From: Eledone cirrhosa
Lineage: Eukaryota; Mollusca; Cephalopoda; Octopoda; Eledonidae
Direction: 5' to 3'
Assembly: GCA_964016885.1 (NCBI GenBank)
Contig: OZ024748.1
Span: 33,570,599 to 33,634,598, forward strand
DNA: 64,000 bases
The translations under genes and the position numbers were made by a program. A model generated the notes under the pieces. It was not told the DNA's origin. It did not search any database and was given only the letters and a program-made list of their open reading frames with translations. Below are positions 45,110-60,227 of this stretch, piece after piece (position 1 is the first letter of the stretch; every line of letters begins with the position of its first letter).

Positions 45110-48100
45110 TCTGTAAACCAGCACAGCTGGGGATTATCCTCCTTGACTGCTAAACGACAGCCAAGAAGGACAATGGGTAGGTTCTCACTCCACCACTGCT
45201 GGTCAGGATAAGCAGGCAAGGGGGCCTTTATTGGTAGTGTAAGCGTTCTACCATATCGTTGGAAGCTGGATGGTAGCTGGCAATCCAAATGTGCTGTACT
45301 CCTAAAATCTTTGAAAGCTCCAGGAAAAGATGAGACTCGGTGGTGACAGTGGTAGGAACACCGTAACATGATATCCAACCACTGTCCACCATGGTCAGTG
45401 GTGACAGTGGTAGGAACACCGTAACACGATATCCAACCACTGTCCACCATGGTCAGTGGTGACAGTGGTAGGAACACCGTAACATGATATCCAACCACTG
45501 TCCACCATGGTCAGTGGTGACAGTGGTAGGAACACCGTAACATGATATCCAACCACTGTCCACCATGGTCAGTGGTGACAGTGGTAGGAACACCGTAACA
45601 TTATATCCAACCACTGTCCACCATGGTCAGTGGTGACAGTGGTAGGAACACCGTAACATGATATCCAACCACTGTCCACCATAGTTGGTGGTGACAGTGG
45701 TAGGAACACCGTAACATGATATCCAACCACTGTCCACCATGGTCAGTGGTGACAGTGGTAGGAACACCGTAACATGATATCCAACCACTGTCCACCATGG
45801 TCAGTGGTGACAGTGGTAGGAACACCGTAACATGATATCCAACCACTGTCCACCATGGTCAGTGGTGACAGTGGTAGGAACACCGTAACACGATATCCAA
45901 CCACTGTCCACCATGGTCAGTGGTGACAGTGGTAGGAACACCGTAACACGATATCCAACCACTGTCCACCATGGTCAGTGGTGACAGTGGTAGGAACACC
46001 GTAACATGATATCCAACCACTGTCCACCATGGTCAGTGGTGGACAGTGGTAGGAACACCGTAACATGATATCCAACCACTGTCCACCATGGTCAGTGGTG
46101 ACAGTGGTAGGAACACCGTAACATGATATCCAACCACTGTCCACCATGGTCAGTGGTGACAGTGGTAGGAACACCGTAACACGATATCCAACCACTGTCC
46201 ACCATGGTCAGTGGTGACAGTGGTAGGAACACCGTAACATGATATCCAACCACTGTCCACCATGGTCAGTGGTGGACAGTGGTAGGAACACCGTAACATG
46301 ATATCCAACCACTGTCCACCATGGTCAGTGGTGACAGTGGTAGGAACACCGTAACATGATATCCAACCACTGTCCACCATGGTCAGTGGTGACAGTGGTA
46401 GGAACACCGTAACACGATATCCAACCACTGTCCACCATGGTCAGTGGTGACAGTGGTAGGAACACCGTAACACGATATCCAACCACTGTCCACCATGGTC
46501 AGTGGTGACAGTGGTAGGAACACCGTAACATGATATCCAACCACTGTCCACCATGGTCAGTGGTGACAGTGGTAGGAACACCGTAACACGATATCCAACC
46601 ACTGTCCACCATGGTCAGTGGTGACAGTGGTAGGAACACCGTAACATGATATCCAACCACTGTCTACCATAGTTGGTGGTGACAGTGGTAGGAACACCGT
46701 AACACGATATCCAACCCGATACCAGGGCTCGCGTTACAGATTCTGCTTAAATGCACTTAAAGGAATAGCTTCAGGCCAATATGTGAAGCGGTTGATACAG
46801 GTAAGCAGATATGTGAATCCCTGGCTGACTGGACAAGGTCCAACAAGATCAGTATGCACATGGCTGAAACAAGCGTTTGGATTGATAAATGTGCCGAGAG
46901 GTGCGCAAATATGTTTATGCACCTTCGACTTCTGACAAGACAATCATGAACGTGACCAAGCAGTGATATCACGTCTCATATTCGGCCAGAAGAATCTAGC
47001 CGAAATGGGTTTCACTGTGGTGGAAATTCCGGGTGTGCCAGATTGTGTAGAGAGTCGAAAAGTATTTGACGATGAGCCTCTGGGACCAGAGGGAGAGATA
47101 AATCTGTCGTAATATCACACAGAATCTGAGAGTCTGAGGTGGGTACAGGCAGGTATTTGAATTTTCAGGTTGCTAATTCTGGCAAAGAGAGATCCAACGA
47201 CTCTAGGGTGGGCTGTTCTGCAGCAAGGGGATGCAAGTCAATATTCGCAGGTGCTGACAATTAATTGATGGGCAGGCGAGACAGGGCATCTGCCATTTTA
47301 TTTTGTTCACCAGGGATATGACGAATGTCATTCGTAAACTGGGAAATGAAGTCCAAATGACGAGTTTCCCGAGGCGAGTATTTGCGCAATGGGACATAAA
47401 TCGGTGGTAGTAATTCAAGAGAGCAAGGAACTGCCGCAGCTGTCACAAGGAAGTAGGCGGAGGGAGTTCTTGAAGAGCCTTCACTTTATCAGGAAGTGGT
47501 GATATTCCCTCTGAGTTGATAATGTGGTCCAAAAAGACAAGTGAAGCAGCGCTGAAAACATACTTTGCAGGGTTAATACATAGACGGTAATCCTGAAGCC
47601 ACTGGAAAAACAGCTTTAAATTGTGAATATGTTCTTCAGCAGAAGAACTGGCAATCAGCAGATCATCGATATAAACATAGACAAAGTCCAAACCACGAAT
47701 GACCTCGTCTATAAATTGTTGAAAAGTGCTAGTGACATTTCTGAGGCCAAATGGCATTGTCAAAAATTCAAAAGAGCCGAAAGGTGTTGTTATTGCTGTT
47801 TTTGGAATATCCTCCGGGTTAACTGGAATCTGATGGTAAGCTCGTACAAGCTCGAGCTTAGAAAATACTGTGCTTTCTTGTAACGAAGACGAAATATCCT
47901 GGAGATGAGGAATAGGATATCTATCAGGAACAGTCATGGCATTGTCTTCTAAAATCGCTCGTAGGTCTCCAATCTCCAGAGCTCTTGGGAACCATATGCA
48001 GTGGAGAGACCCAAGGACCATTGGATGGAAGAATAATTCCCAGTTGGAGCATGTGATCAAACTCTGCTTTTGCCCCCTTGAGTCTGTCCGGAGGTAAATG

Positions 48101-48720
48101 ATGAGGATGAGAATATACTGGAGCTCCGTTTGTAGAGATGAAATGTTTTGTAGAGTGAGCAGGACTATCCACTTGGAAATTTAAGTTAGTAAGCGCCGGA
48201 AAAGAGTCCAAAAGTTTATGATATTCATCTCCTGTAGCAGTGATGAAAAATGTCGGGCTAACCGAAGGAGCACTGGAATTTTTGTCACAAATTGAAAAGT
48301 TGGTAGTATTATCCAGGTAAGCTATAACAAATATCCACTTAAAGTCGCAATTTAGAAAGTGAGATCTAAGCAAACGTTTTGATAGGCAAATGATTCACTG
48401 CAGGGTAATCTCTGAAGGAAGGGGAGTGTCCTTAAAGAATTTCACAGGACAAATACTGCAAGAAGCCAGAATCCACTAGAAATAGCTTGCGCAATACAAA
48501 ATCTTCCACGAAACATGCATGGTTAGGAAGATGTGTACTGGAGACAGCTGTCATGCTCAGTGTCCCATGCTTGCGTTTCCTGGTTTGACATAAGAACAGG
48601 GTTTAATGCACCTACGAGCTCTTTCCGCGAAACACTCGTGGTACCAGCAAATTAGATGAAGAAGCAGGAAAAAAAGAATGGTATCCCAATGAGGAGGGAC
48701 GACTGAACGATCGTTGTCGC
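45110..48720 (-). pseudogene. Ty3/Gypsy-type gag-pol remnant
   Basis: Minus strand, in order. A gag/protease-junction motif CWYHECFAERARRCIKPC lies near 48,650. A protease remnant (CDFKWIFVIAYLDN) follows near 48,350-48,310. RT spans about 48,230-47,440: [65 protein letters not shown] and the active site [12 protein letters not shown]. RNase H is mostly deleted near 47,370, leaving DIRHIPGEQNKMADALSRL (near 47,300). Integrase has RFFWPNMRRDITAW, HVHTDLVGPCPVSQGFTYLL (first catalytic Asp) and RFTYWPEAIPL near 46,760. It then enters a 58-bp minisatellite and resumes at 45,340 with FLELSKILG, SYHPASNDMVERLH and VLLGCRLAVKED. Several frameshifts and stops. Confidence 0.88.
45341..46715 (-). repeat. 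58-bp minisatellite inside the Gypsy integrase (about 24 units)
   Basis: The period is 58 nt (two units have 59). On the minus strand each unit encodes, in one frame, WISCYGVPTTVTTDHGGQW, the integrase stretch with the second catalytic Asp. The first unit (46,740-46,680) is continuous with upstream integrase (RALVSGWISCYGVPT). The last joins downstream integrase at 45,340. Variants: T/C in ACATGAT versus ACACGAT, an extra G in GTGGTGGACAG, ATAGTTGGTGG spacers and one ACATTAT. Confidence 0.95.
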
Positions 48721-49090
48721 CCCTAGCGGGAATCCTCAGAAGCATGCATTTCCTTTATCTCACGAGTCAACTCCAGGATGGCCTATAACATTACTGAATC
48801 GACGTTGGGAGTAGCTGCTGCCACTGTAGCAGGTGGTAGAGACGAGCAGTACATATTTTCAAAAAGATGCGGTCCGAATGGAATAATACGACAAAGGCGA
48901 GAAAAATCCTCAAAATACAGGATTGACCAATACGGCAAAGAAAATATCCTAAGCGACCTGTTAAGTTCTTTTCCCAAATATTTTAAAAATACCAAATGAA
49001 AACAAAACAGAATTAAAATTTTTGCCAATAGCGGTGAAGGTGAAAAATTACCTTCAGACTGTCGCACCATGCGCAATTTTTTATATCCTC
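48721..49090 (-). pseudogene. Possible gag remnant of the Gypsy element
   Basis: The minus frame contains PNVDSVML followed after a stop by AILELTREIKEMHAS, helix-like and adjacent to the gag zinc-type motif. No definite family match; context only. Confidence 0.35.
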
Positions 49091-49099
49091 TAGTGTAGT

Positions 49100-49590
49100 A
49101 ATTTCAAACTTAAAAATGTTTTCTTCAAGGAATATTTAACACAGAAATATTCCTATGTCGGTAGGTCACCACTTTAGCAGATGAAGGTATTTAGAATAAT
49201 ATTTTTGGTTGTTCGCTGTATTTCATATTGGGGCAGATATGATTCGAAAGAGATGATATGTTAAGGCTGCGTGTTTAAGGTCGGTAGTCCATGTGAGAGG
49301 ATCAGAGAGGAAAGAACCGCGAGGATAATTAACATAGGATTTATTTTTTTCTTAAAATATTACAATAAAATGCTAGGGGCTGTTGTGGCATATATCTAGG
49401 TAAGGGGTTGCTGGGCCCTTGTCGAGAGGGCCAAAGATCCAGTTGCCAGTTACTCCAAGGAAGGGATTTATATAACCTTGTTTTAAGGAGAACTGCAACT
49501 GGTTTTTTTTAAAGTAAAAAATAAGACGCAAGTTTTTTTAGTTGGGCGGAAGTTGTTTCTCGGTATTTCTACTACACTGACTTAGAGGCC
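49100..49590 (-). repeat. Candidate 5' LTR of the Gypsy element
   Basis: On the minus strand GGTTATATAAATCCC (TATA-like) is followed about 120 nt later by AATAAATCC (poly-A signal). Near the inner end TCTCACA is followed by TGGACTACCGACC, a PBS-like TGG start. No second LTR lies in the window to confirm it. Confidence 0.4.
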
Positions 49591-49599
49591 CGGTGATTT

Positions 49600-50720
49600 A
49601 CCAAACACAACCCAATTGTTCCACTGCGGTAAGTAGTGCCTTTGTTTACTACAGCATCTTCTCCTTCCCACCTTTGGACTAGTTCCACCAGGGAGTTGGA
49701 TGAAGCTTTACTGAAGTGGAGAGAGCTGGGTTTGTCAGCCCCAGTTACTGATGAGGATAGACGGAAGCAGAGAGTATAGAACAATCTTTATTCAAGGGAA
49801 ACTTTCAACTCTTTCTTTGATCTTTCCGATCAATTTTCTATGTCCTGCTTACTTTCTGCTAGCACAAAGTTATCAGGGGACAGGATTGATGCCCTGCCTG
49901 TGGCCAACATTGGTGGCTTTCTCAGTCAGGATGCACTCCACATCTCCATTGCACTTTGTATAGGAGCTGACGTCTGTGGGGGTCTGAGATGCTGCTGTGG
50001 TAGGTCACTCGACTCCACAGGTTTACATGGTTTGTCATGCCACCTGAATGCTGGTCATTTTGCCTGTCACACCGAGTTAAACGGTGCCCTGGCTCAGGTA
50101 AATATCCCCCCAGTTCTGGAGCCAGCTGGGTTATCCAGAAGTGAAGGGAAGAGACCAGACAGTCTTACCCTTTGTCCCTGGGTGAAAGGTAGATGTCTCA
50201 TCTGGGATGTGACAGTCAGTGACTGTTTTTCCCCCTCCCACATCATGGACGCCGTGGTAAATGTGGGGGTCACTGTTTCTGTTGCCGAACAGAAATACCA
50301 GGACTTATCACATAATTATTTTTCCCAGTCTGTGGCATTTGAGAAGTTCAGTGGAGTCGGGTAGGTGTCAGCGAAGTTCTTGTCATCACTGGTGGCTCAC
50401 CTTAGTGAGGTGTCAGATGATGTCTGTGAGGGTACCTGGTTATTTCAGTACCTTAGCCTCACCTTACTGAGGTGTCAGGTGATGTCTGTGAGAGTACCTG
50501 GTTATTTCAGTACCTTAGCCTCACCTTACTGAGGTGTCAGGTGATATCTGTGAGGGTACCTGGTTATTTCAGTACCTTAGCCTCATCTTACTGAGGTGTC
50601 AAGTGAGGGTACCTGTTTATTTTAGTACCTTAGCTTCACTATCACCTGTCGTAATAATGCCAGTGTGTTGGCTTGCCTCAAAGTGTGTAGTTAACCCCTA
50701 AGGTGGGAAGTGGGTGGTGA
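49600..50720 (+). pseudogene. RT-associated restriction-like endonuclease domain (copy 2)
   Basis: The plus strand starts in the thumb region (SLVDEALLKWRELGLSAP), then FDLSDQFSMSCLLSASTKLS, DALPVANIGGFLSQDALHIS, the Cys/His block LRCCCGRSLDSTGLHGLSC, LSRSEGKRPDSLTLCPW and CLIWDVTVSD. It shares about half or more of its residues with copy 1 and is 5' truncated before the RT active site. Its last exon-like part is disrupted by a TAG near 50,361 and by four tandem 62-bp units. The family terminal motif NNASVLACL survives at about 50,655-50,680. Confidence 0.82.
50393..50645 (+). repeat. 62-bp minisatellite in the endonuclease-domain coding region
   Basis: Units of 62 nt (CTTAGCCTCACCTTACTGAG...GGTACCTGGTTATTTCAGTAC) start near 50,393, 50,453, 50,515 and 50,577. 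The last is internally shortened. It derives from the segment encoding AHLSEVSDDV..GTWLFQYLSLT of the domain. Confidence 0.85.
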
Positions 50721-50785
50721 ATTGCCCACACCATTTTTCTTTCTTTCCTTTATCATTGTTGTTCAATGAACTATATTATTATACA

Positions 50786-50885
50786 CGGTTAACTTTGCCT
50801 TTCATCCTGACGGGGTCGATAAAATATAGTACCAGTAATGTACTGGGTATTTGCTGGCCTTGTGCCTAAAGTAGAAACAATTATA
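50786..50885 (+). repeat. SINE type 2, 5' truncated
   Basis: GGTTAACTTTGCCTTTCATCC, GGGGTCGATAAAATA, CTGGCCTTGTGCC, GTAGAAACAATTAT. Only the post-tRNA body is present. Confidence 0.85.
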
Positions 50886-51468
50886 CACGGTTTAGACATT
50901 ATATTTGTAATGTTCTTCACAACGAATTGCGAGTAATTTATAATGATATTTACATATTTGTAATGTTATTCAGCTGTAAATTTATACAATTGTAAATAAA
51001 ATGAAGTTTTGACTGTTAAATTGATATAACTGAATGTATTAAATTATCTCGGGGACTTTCAACGTGTAACACCGGTTTCATTATGAGCGGGGAAACATTG
51101 TCAACGATACCACGTACCTGGTATCTTAATTATAAATTTAATTAATTTAATTATATATTGTGTAACAATTATCTCATGTTAAGGCGAAAGTTAATATTCT
51201 GTAGATAACATAGAGTGAGCTACATGTTTTGGGGTAGGTGTTCCATCACCTACATGATTAAATATTTCATTTCATGAGAAACTAGGTTACATCGTGAATT
51301 GGTTGTTCCACATTTTACAGGACAGTGAGAAATAGGTTTAAATCACCTACATCTGAACAATTAGCTTTCCTGGTCTTTCTTGACTTTACACTTGGACTTG
51401 AAATATAAAGTACGTATTATTTGTATTGTTAACACAGCATATATTGTGTACTTTTCTACACTACAGGT
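50886..51468 (+). other. Upstream region or intron of zinc-finger gene A
   Basis: AT-rich. It ends in a plausible splice acceptor: a pyrimidine-rich ...ACTTTTCTACACTACAG before GTAAAACAATCC at about 51,469. Contains AT-rich words shared with 12.9 kb. No promoter can be assigned with confidence. Confidence 0.4.
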
Positions 51469-51595
51469 AAAACAATCCTCATTTATTAAGACACAAACAC
51501 ACACACACACACTCTCTCTTACACTTTCTTATACCGACATCAGACTTACACAGTCATATATCTTCAGAACTTCGAAGAATTGTTCAAGAATTACT

Positions 51596-53598
<2,003 letters not shown>

Positions 53599-54155
53599 TA
53601 AATCTCTGTTACACCATATGTAATGATATCACCTTGTAAGTAGTTTTAATACATCTAACACCCATCTAAATCTCTGTTATTAACACCATATATAATGATA
53701 TCATCTTGTAAGTAGTTTTAATACATCTAACACCCATCTAAATCTCTGTTATTAACACCATATATAATTGTTTCTACTTTTGGCACAAGGCCAGCAATTA
53801 CCCAGTTCATTACTGGTACTTTATTGTTATCGATCCCGTAAGGATGAAAGGCAAAGTTAACCTCGGCAGGATTTGAACTCAGAATGGCAAGGACCGTAAC
53901 TCTATGCGTCAAAGCATGGCGTCCGACCCTCTACCGATACTGCCAATCCACCGCCCTTAACACCATATATAATGATATCATCTTATAAGTAGTTTTAATA
54001 CATCTAAAACCCATCTAAATCTCTGTTATTAACACCATATGTAATGATATCACCTTGTTAGTAGTTTTAATACATCTAACACCCATCTAAATCTCTGTTA
54101 TTAACACCAAATATAATGATATCATCTTGTAAGTAGTTTTAATACATCTAACACA
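53599..54155. repeat. 72-bp minisatellite (about five units), split by a SINE
   Basis: The unit TAAATCTCTGTTATTAACAC...TACATCTAACACCCATC starts at 53,599 (68 bp), 53,667 and 53,739 (split), and resumes at 53,957 and about 54,015 and 54,087. The SINE 53,769-53,956 lies within the third unit. Confidence 0.9.
53769..53956 (-). repeat. SINE type 2, full length, with 17-bp target-site duplication
   Basis: Antisense SINE 2 with tRNA-like head at the high-coordinate end (GGCAGTATCGGTAGAGGGTC, B-box GAGTTCAAATCCTGCC on the minus strand) and tail at the low end. It is flanked by perfect 17-nt direct repeats TTAACACCATATATAAT at 53,752-53,768 and 53,957-53,973. That indicates insertion by LINE-type target-primed reverse transcription, fairly recently. 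Confidence 0.92.
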
Positions 54156-54829
54156 AACACTTCAATTTTTTTAAATGATTAAAATTCTATCACTCTTCGT
54201 ATATTTTACAACTGAAATTTAGAAATTTGACAATATCCTGGTTATAGGGCCATAATTTTGGTTCTATCATTGTTTCCCTAAAGTAACAAGAAAAATTAAA
54301 ACTTTAGTCATAAAAGATCACAAACTGTTGAAGTATTAGTTTTTTGTTGTTGAACTTGTAGTAATGGAGATTTCTGGCATTCTTGGTCCCTATACCACCT
54401 CCCTACTAACTGTTATCAGGGTGGAGTAAGCCACCCACAGGAATGTCTTGTTAAACTATAGTGGTGGAGACAATTGTCAGACTTGGTCCCTAAACTATCT
54501 CCCTACTAACTTATTAGGGTGGAGTTGGCTACACACAGGAGAGAGCCCCACAAGTTTTAAAAGCTATTGCAACACATCTGACCTGCTGTCCCCCAGGGTA
54601 ACCCCCTTTCACCATTTTGTCTTCTCCTGGGACCATAAGGTAGCTGGTACCTAGTGCTCTCCATGCCAGAGAGAATTCTCCCACACTGTCCAGGTTTGTA
54701 TCATTGGGGGTAGTGATGGTATAGTTTACTGATTGTTGTTAGTCACAGTCCATTATAAGAAATGTTTCAAGAAATATGAAACAATAAATATTATTTGCTA
54801 AAACTAGTTAAATCTCTATTGATTTGTAA
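54156..54829. other. Spacer with an about 105-nt tandem duplication
   Basis: GTCCCTA.ACCACCTCCCTACTAACT...AGGGTGGAGT..GC.AC.CACAGGA occurs at 54,385-54,440 and 54,484-54,545. Otherwise no feature was recognised. Confidence 0.5.
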
Positions 54830-55045
54830 ATTAGGCTCAAGAGCAGCAGATTTAGGAGAGGGGAAAAGTTGATTAAATCAACCCCAATACATTACTGGTA
54901 ATATATTTTATCAACTCTAGAATGTTGAAATAATTATTTGACCTTGGTAGGATTTGAACTGAGAATGTTAAGAACCAGAACAAATACTGCAATGATATTT
55001 TATCTGACGCTCTACCAATTCTGCCATTCTACCATCTTTGTTTAA
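54830..55045 (-). repeat. SINE type 4 (tRNA-derived), antisense
   Basis: On the minus strand a tRNA-like head (GGCAGAATTGGTAGAGCGTC, B-box TCAGTTCAAATCCTACC) is followed by TAATTATTTCAACATTCTAG and a GATTTAATCAACTTTTCCCC body. The body differs from type 2 although the head is similar. Confidence 0.7.
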
Positions 55046-55223
55046 ATCTATATTAAAGTAAATGTAGAATATGTCCATCTACCATTTGAAATTCTACTGA
55101 GATAGGCCCAGAACAGCACAGTAGTGTTTCATTAGAACACATACACACACACTTTTTCTTACCTAAATTTCAGTCTTACACTAATATCAATTCTCAACTT
55201 TTAAATATACTTCAAGAATTACT

Positions 55224-56285
55224 ATGGAGGACGTTAAACATTTCTAACGCTTCTGTTTCTACCAATATAGATACAGTTACACAGACATACTGTGGTGAAA
55301 TATGTGGGAAATATTTTGCTTCTAACAGTAATTTAACTGTACACAAAAGAACACATACTGGAGAGAAATCCTTCCACTGTGAAATATGTAGGAAATCTTT
55401 CTCTGAAAATTCTAGTGTTGTAGTTCACAAACGAACACACACTGGTGAAAAACCTTTCAATGTGAAAAATGTGGGAAATCTTTTGCTTGGAATGCAAATC
55501 TTGTTAGCCATATACGTAGCCACACTGGAGAGAAACCTTTCCATTGTGACATATGTGGGAAATCTTTCAGTGAGACAAGTAAGCTTGTTGGGCATATACG
55601 TTTCCACTGTAAAATATGTGGGAAATCTTTTGACAATAGCAGTAATATGATTAAACACAAAAGAAGTCATACTGGAGAAAAACCCTATCATTGTGAAATA
55701 TGTGGAAAATATTTCACTGGGAATGTTAGTCTTGTAGTTCACAAATGAACACACAGCGGACAGAAACCTTTTAAATGTGAGAAATCTTTTGCCACTAGCA
55801 GTCATTTAACTGTCCACAAAAGAAAACATACTGGAGAGAAACCTTTCCACTGTGAAATATGTGCAAAATCCTTTGCCACTAGCAGAGAATTGACTGTCCG
55901 CAAAAGAAAACATACTGGAGAGAAACCTTTCTATTGTGAAATATGTGGGAAATCTTTTGCCACTAACAGTCATTTAACTGTCCACAAAAGAACACACAGC
56001 GGAGAGAAACCTTTCCACTGTGAAATATGTGGGAAATATTTTGCCAGTAGCAGTCAGTTAACTGTCCACAAAAGAACACCCACTGGAGAGAAACCTTTCC
56101 ATTATGAAATATGTGGAAAATATTGTGCCACTAACAATAATTTAACTGTACACAAAAGAATACATGCTGGAGAAAAAACCCTTCAACTGTAAAATATATG
56201 GGAAATCTTTTACACACAACTCTGACCTGGTTGACCATGTATGCAGCCACACTGGTAAAATCCCTTTTGTAGCTGATATAGTCAC
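55224..56285 (+). pseudogene. C2H2 zinc-finger paralogue B
   Basis: The start MEDVKHF (55,224) is followed at once by a TAA, where gene A has GACATTTCTACC. Fingers continue at 84-nt spacing, but the first has an extra residue (CGEIC). A 1-nt deletion near 55,462 shifts the frame, one finger lacks its front half (near 55,600), a TGA occurs near 55,746, another finger lacks CEIC (near 55,770) and one Cys is Tyr (HYEICGKYC). The stretch 55,890-56,192 is open and holds four recognisable fingers with TGEKP linkers. About 11 finger units are traceable. Clearly non-functional as a full-length protein. Confidence 0.85.
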
Positions 56286-56294
56286 AAACAAATA

Positions 56295-56455
56295 TTTATG
56301 CATGTAACCGAATGTGAGACTGTAAGACAGACCCCTCTCCCCATCTTGTCTGGGAAGATGGAAGACCCACTTTAGTACTGACTTGGACTATGTAGACCTG
56401 TTCAACCCTTGTTAACAGGGAAAGTGGGCTTTAAACAATGAAGATTATAATCACA
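56295..56455 (+). repeat. LINE 3' UTR fragment inside the paralogue B tail
   Basis: GCATGTAACCGAATGTGAGA, CCCCATCTTGTCTGGGAAGA, GTTCAACCCTTGTTAACAGG and AAACAATGAAGATTATAAT resemble the end of a TGA-tailed LINE. The zinc-finger downstream sequence (AACACACACACTTGAGGGAA) resumes after it. Confidence 0.5.
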
Positions 56456-56661
56456 AACACACACACTTGAGGGAAACCTTTTAAGTATAAAATGTCAAAC
56501 ATCCTTTTACAAATCTAAAGCTATTGTCCACCAACATTGTGAGGGAACCCTTAGCAGTTCTATAAAGTCCAAACATTGCTTGTCATTTTTGTAATGATAT
56601 TTTTAGTTGGAATTATATTTTTATTAATATCTGATTCTTGTCTTCTTGAATTCATTCTTAA

Positions 56662-56985
56662 TCATAATCATCATCATCATTTAACATCTATCTTCCACGC
56701 TAGCATGGGTTAGATGGGAATTGTCCCACTTGAGGCAAGATTGATTGGGTGACCGTGTCTTGCTCGTATAGGACTGTATCTGGCAGGGTTTCTACGGCTG
56801 GATGCCCTTCCTAACAGCAACCATATTTACAGTGTGGACTGGGAGCCTTTTCACTGCGTCTCCTACAGGACAACTTAACAGCATGGACTAGGTGCTTTTT
56901 TGTTGTGACACCTATGCAACCTCTTTAGTTTGGACTGGATGTTCTGTGGTAGCAACATAACTTTACAGAGAAAGGGTGGGGTTGG
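56662..56985 (-). repeat. Family A LINE 3' UTR and (TGA)n tail, antisense
   Basis: ATCATCATCATCATTT at 56,662-56,681, then TCTTCCACGCTAGCATGGGT, CTGGATGCCCTTCCTAACAG and GGTGCTTTTTTGTTGTGACACC. No coding part is attached. Confidence 0.7.
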
Positions 56986-57059
56986 TGGGAGTGGGACGAT
57001 GGAGTTGGGTTGTATATTTGGTTAAGAGGTGCCTACTGCTAGTAAAAACCTACTGCTAA

Positions 57060-57408
57060 GCTACTGGTTAAAATATTTGTTAATCATGTAAGAGTGTATA
57101 GCTCGGAGATCAGATAGTCGCTCCAGGTAGAGCCGCTACTTCTCTGAATTGAGAGACCACAGTTCTGATACTATGGACATATGGTCAGAATATTTCAGGA
57201 AAGAATTGCTGGACAGATTTTACAGGCAAAACAAACCGGCAGGTCACCCAGAGGTAGACTCCGAGCAAGATGGTTGGATAACGTCTATGAACTTGGCTGG
57301 TCTCAGTTAGAGATTCAGCTGTATCAGTTGAAGATGGTTGCTTTAGACAGGATCCACTGGAAGGAGTGTTTGTGGACTTTGCCCCCACGACACCCTCAGG
57401 AATAAGTG
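57060..57408 (+). pseudogene. Family B LINE, 3' coding end (copy 1)
   Basis: YYGHMVRIFQERIAGQILQA, GRLRARWLDNVYELGWSQLE and LDRIHWKECLWTLPPRHPQE to a TAA at 57,405. This is the typical end of an RT (RW.GH..R...R...G.......R.R.GRPR.RW.D) of a second LINE family, distinct from A. Confidence 0.75.
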
Positions 57409-57419
57409 GGCGATACATC

Positions 57420-59082
<1,663 letters not shown>

Positions 59083-59305
59083 ACAAAAGAACACACACTG
59101 GAGGGAAATGTTTTTTGTAGGAATTAAATTCTTATTCATGTCTATTCCTTGTCTTCTAGAAGTCATTTTTAATCTATATAGGAACTTTCAGCGTTCTTTT
59201 TCTTTTGCCAACACCAACATTCCCTGTTGTAGTATTTAATTGAAGGACCCTCTCTCACTTCGGGAAATCATGTAGTGTCTAGTCTCAGAAATTTTAGCGG
59301 GTTGG
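59083..59305 (+). pseudogene. Zinc-finger C continuation and 3' UTR
   Basis: Finger linker codons are followed by decay and by the 3' UTR segment CCAACATTCCCTGTTGTAGT...GGACCCTCTCTCACTTCGGG, shared with gene A at 53,190-53,330. Confidence 0.7.
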
Positions 59306-60110
59306 AAGTGGTATGACGACTGGTGGGTGTAAAAGTAGTTGGCTAGAATTTACAGATAACATGGTGTTATTTAACTCAACAGAAAATGATCCCAGATGTG
59401 AACTTGATAGGTTTGCTACCAAGCCCTGCATGACAGGACTAAAAACTGGTGCTGTGAAGACTGAGATACTCCTCCTCTCAGGGAAGCCTGCACAGTACAC
59501 CCTACATGTGAGTGGAGTTCCACTGAAGCAGGGGGAGTAGTTCAAGTATCTAGGGTCTGTGTTCATGAATTGATGAAGGCAAGAGGCAGAATTAAATGCA
59601 AAAATTACAGGAGCTAGTGCAGAAATGTGTCAGCTTCAACATTCAGTATCAGAAGAAGGGAGGTAGGTGTAAAAGTAAAACTCACTGTCTTCAATTCAGT
59701 ATTTGTGCCAACCCTTACCCTTGGTAATGAATCTTGGGTAATGACCAAAGTATCTATGGTGTAATGTTACTTGACATAGTACGCAGCTCAGAGATCAGAG
59801 TTACACCAGGTAGAGCCACTACTTATCTGAATTGAGATATCACAGGTCCACTGTTATGGACAAGTGGTTAGACTGTCTCAGGAAAGAATTAGTGGACAGA
59901 TTTTATGGGCAAAACCAGCCTGCAGGAAACCTAGGTGTAGACTCCAAGCCAGATGGTTGGATAACATCCATGAGCTTGGCTGGTCTCGTTTGGGGCTCCA
60001 GCCAGATCATTGGAGAGGGTTCCTTCTAAGAGGACTTGCTGGAAAGTATGGTTGAGGACTCTGCCTCTATAACCTTCCAGGAATAAATACGTGAAGAAGA
60101 TGAATATCAC
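59306..60110 (+). pseudogene. Family B LINE, copy 2
   Basis: Pieces of the RT rear part: AVKTEILLLSGKPAQYTLHV, VPLKQGE followed by a stop, FKYLGSVFMN (near 59,545), then a decayed segment. RLSQERISGQILWAKPACRK and ARWLDNIHELGWSRLGLQP follow near 59,870-60,000. It matches family B copy 1 in its last third. Many stops. Confidence 0.75.
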
Positions 60111-60227
60111 CAACATTCTCTGCTGAGCAGTTTATGGAAAGCAAGATGGGAAAATTGCTTTGTCTCTTCTGCCATTAAATTGATATAAATTCTCCATTAC
60201 ATATATCTATATATGTATATGTGTATC

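Noticed and set aside
45597..46428. Several repeated 80-92-residue antisense frames
   Set aside because: They are the 58-bp integrase minisatellite read through its rotating frames, not a repeat protein.
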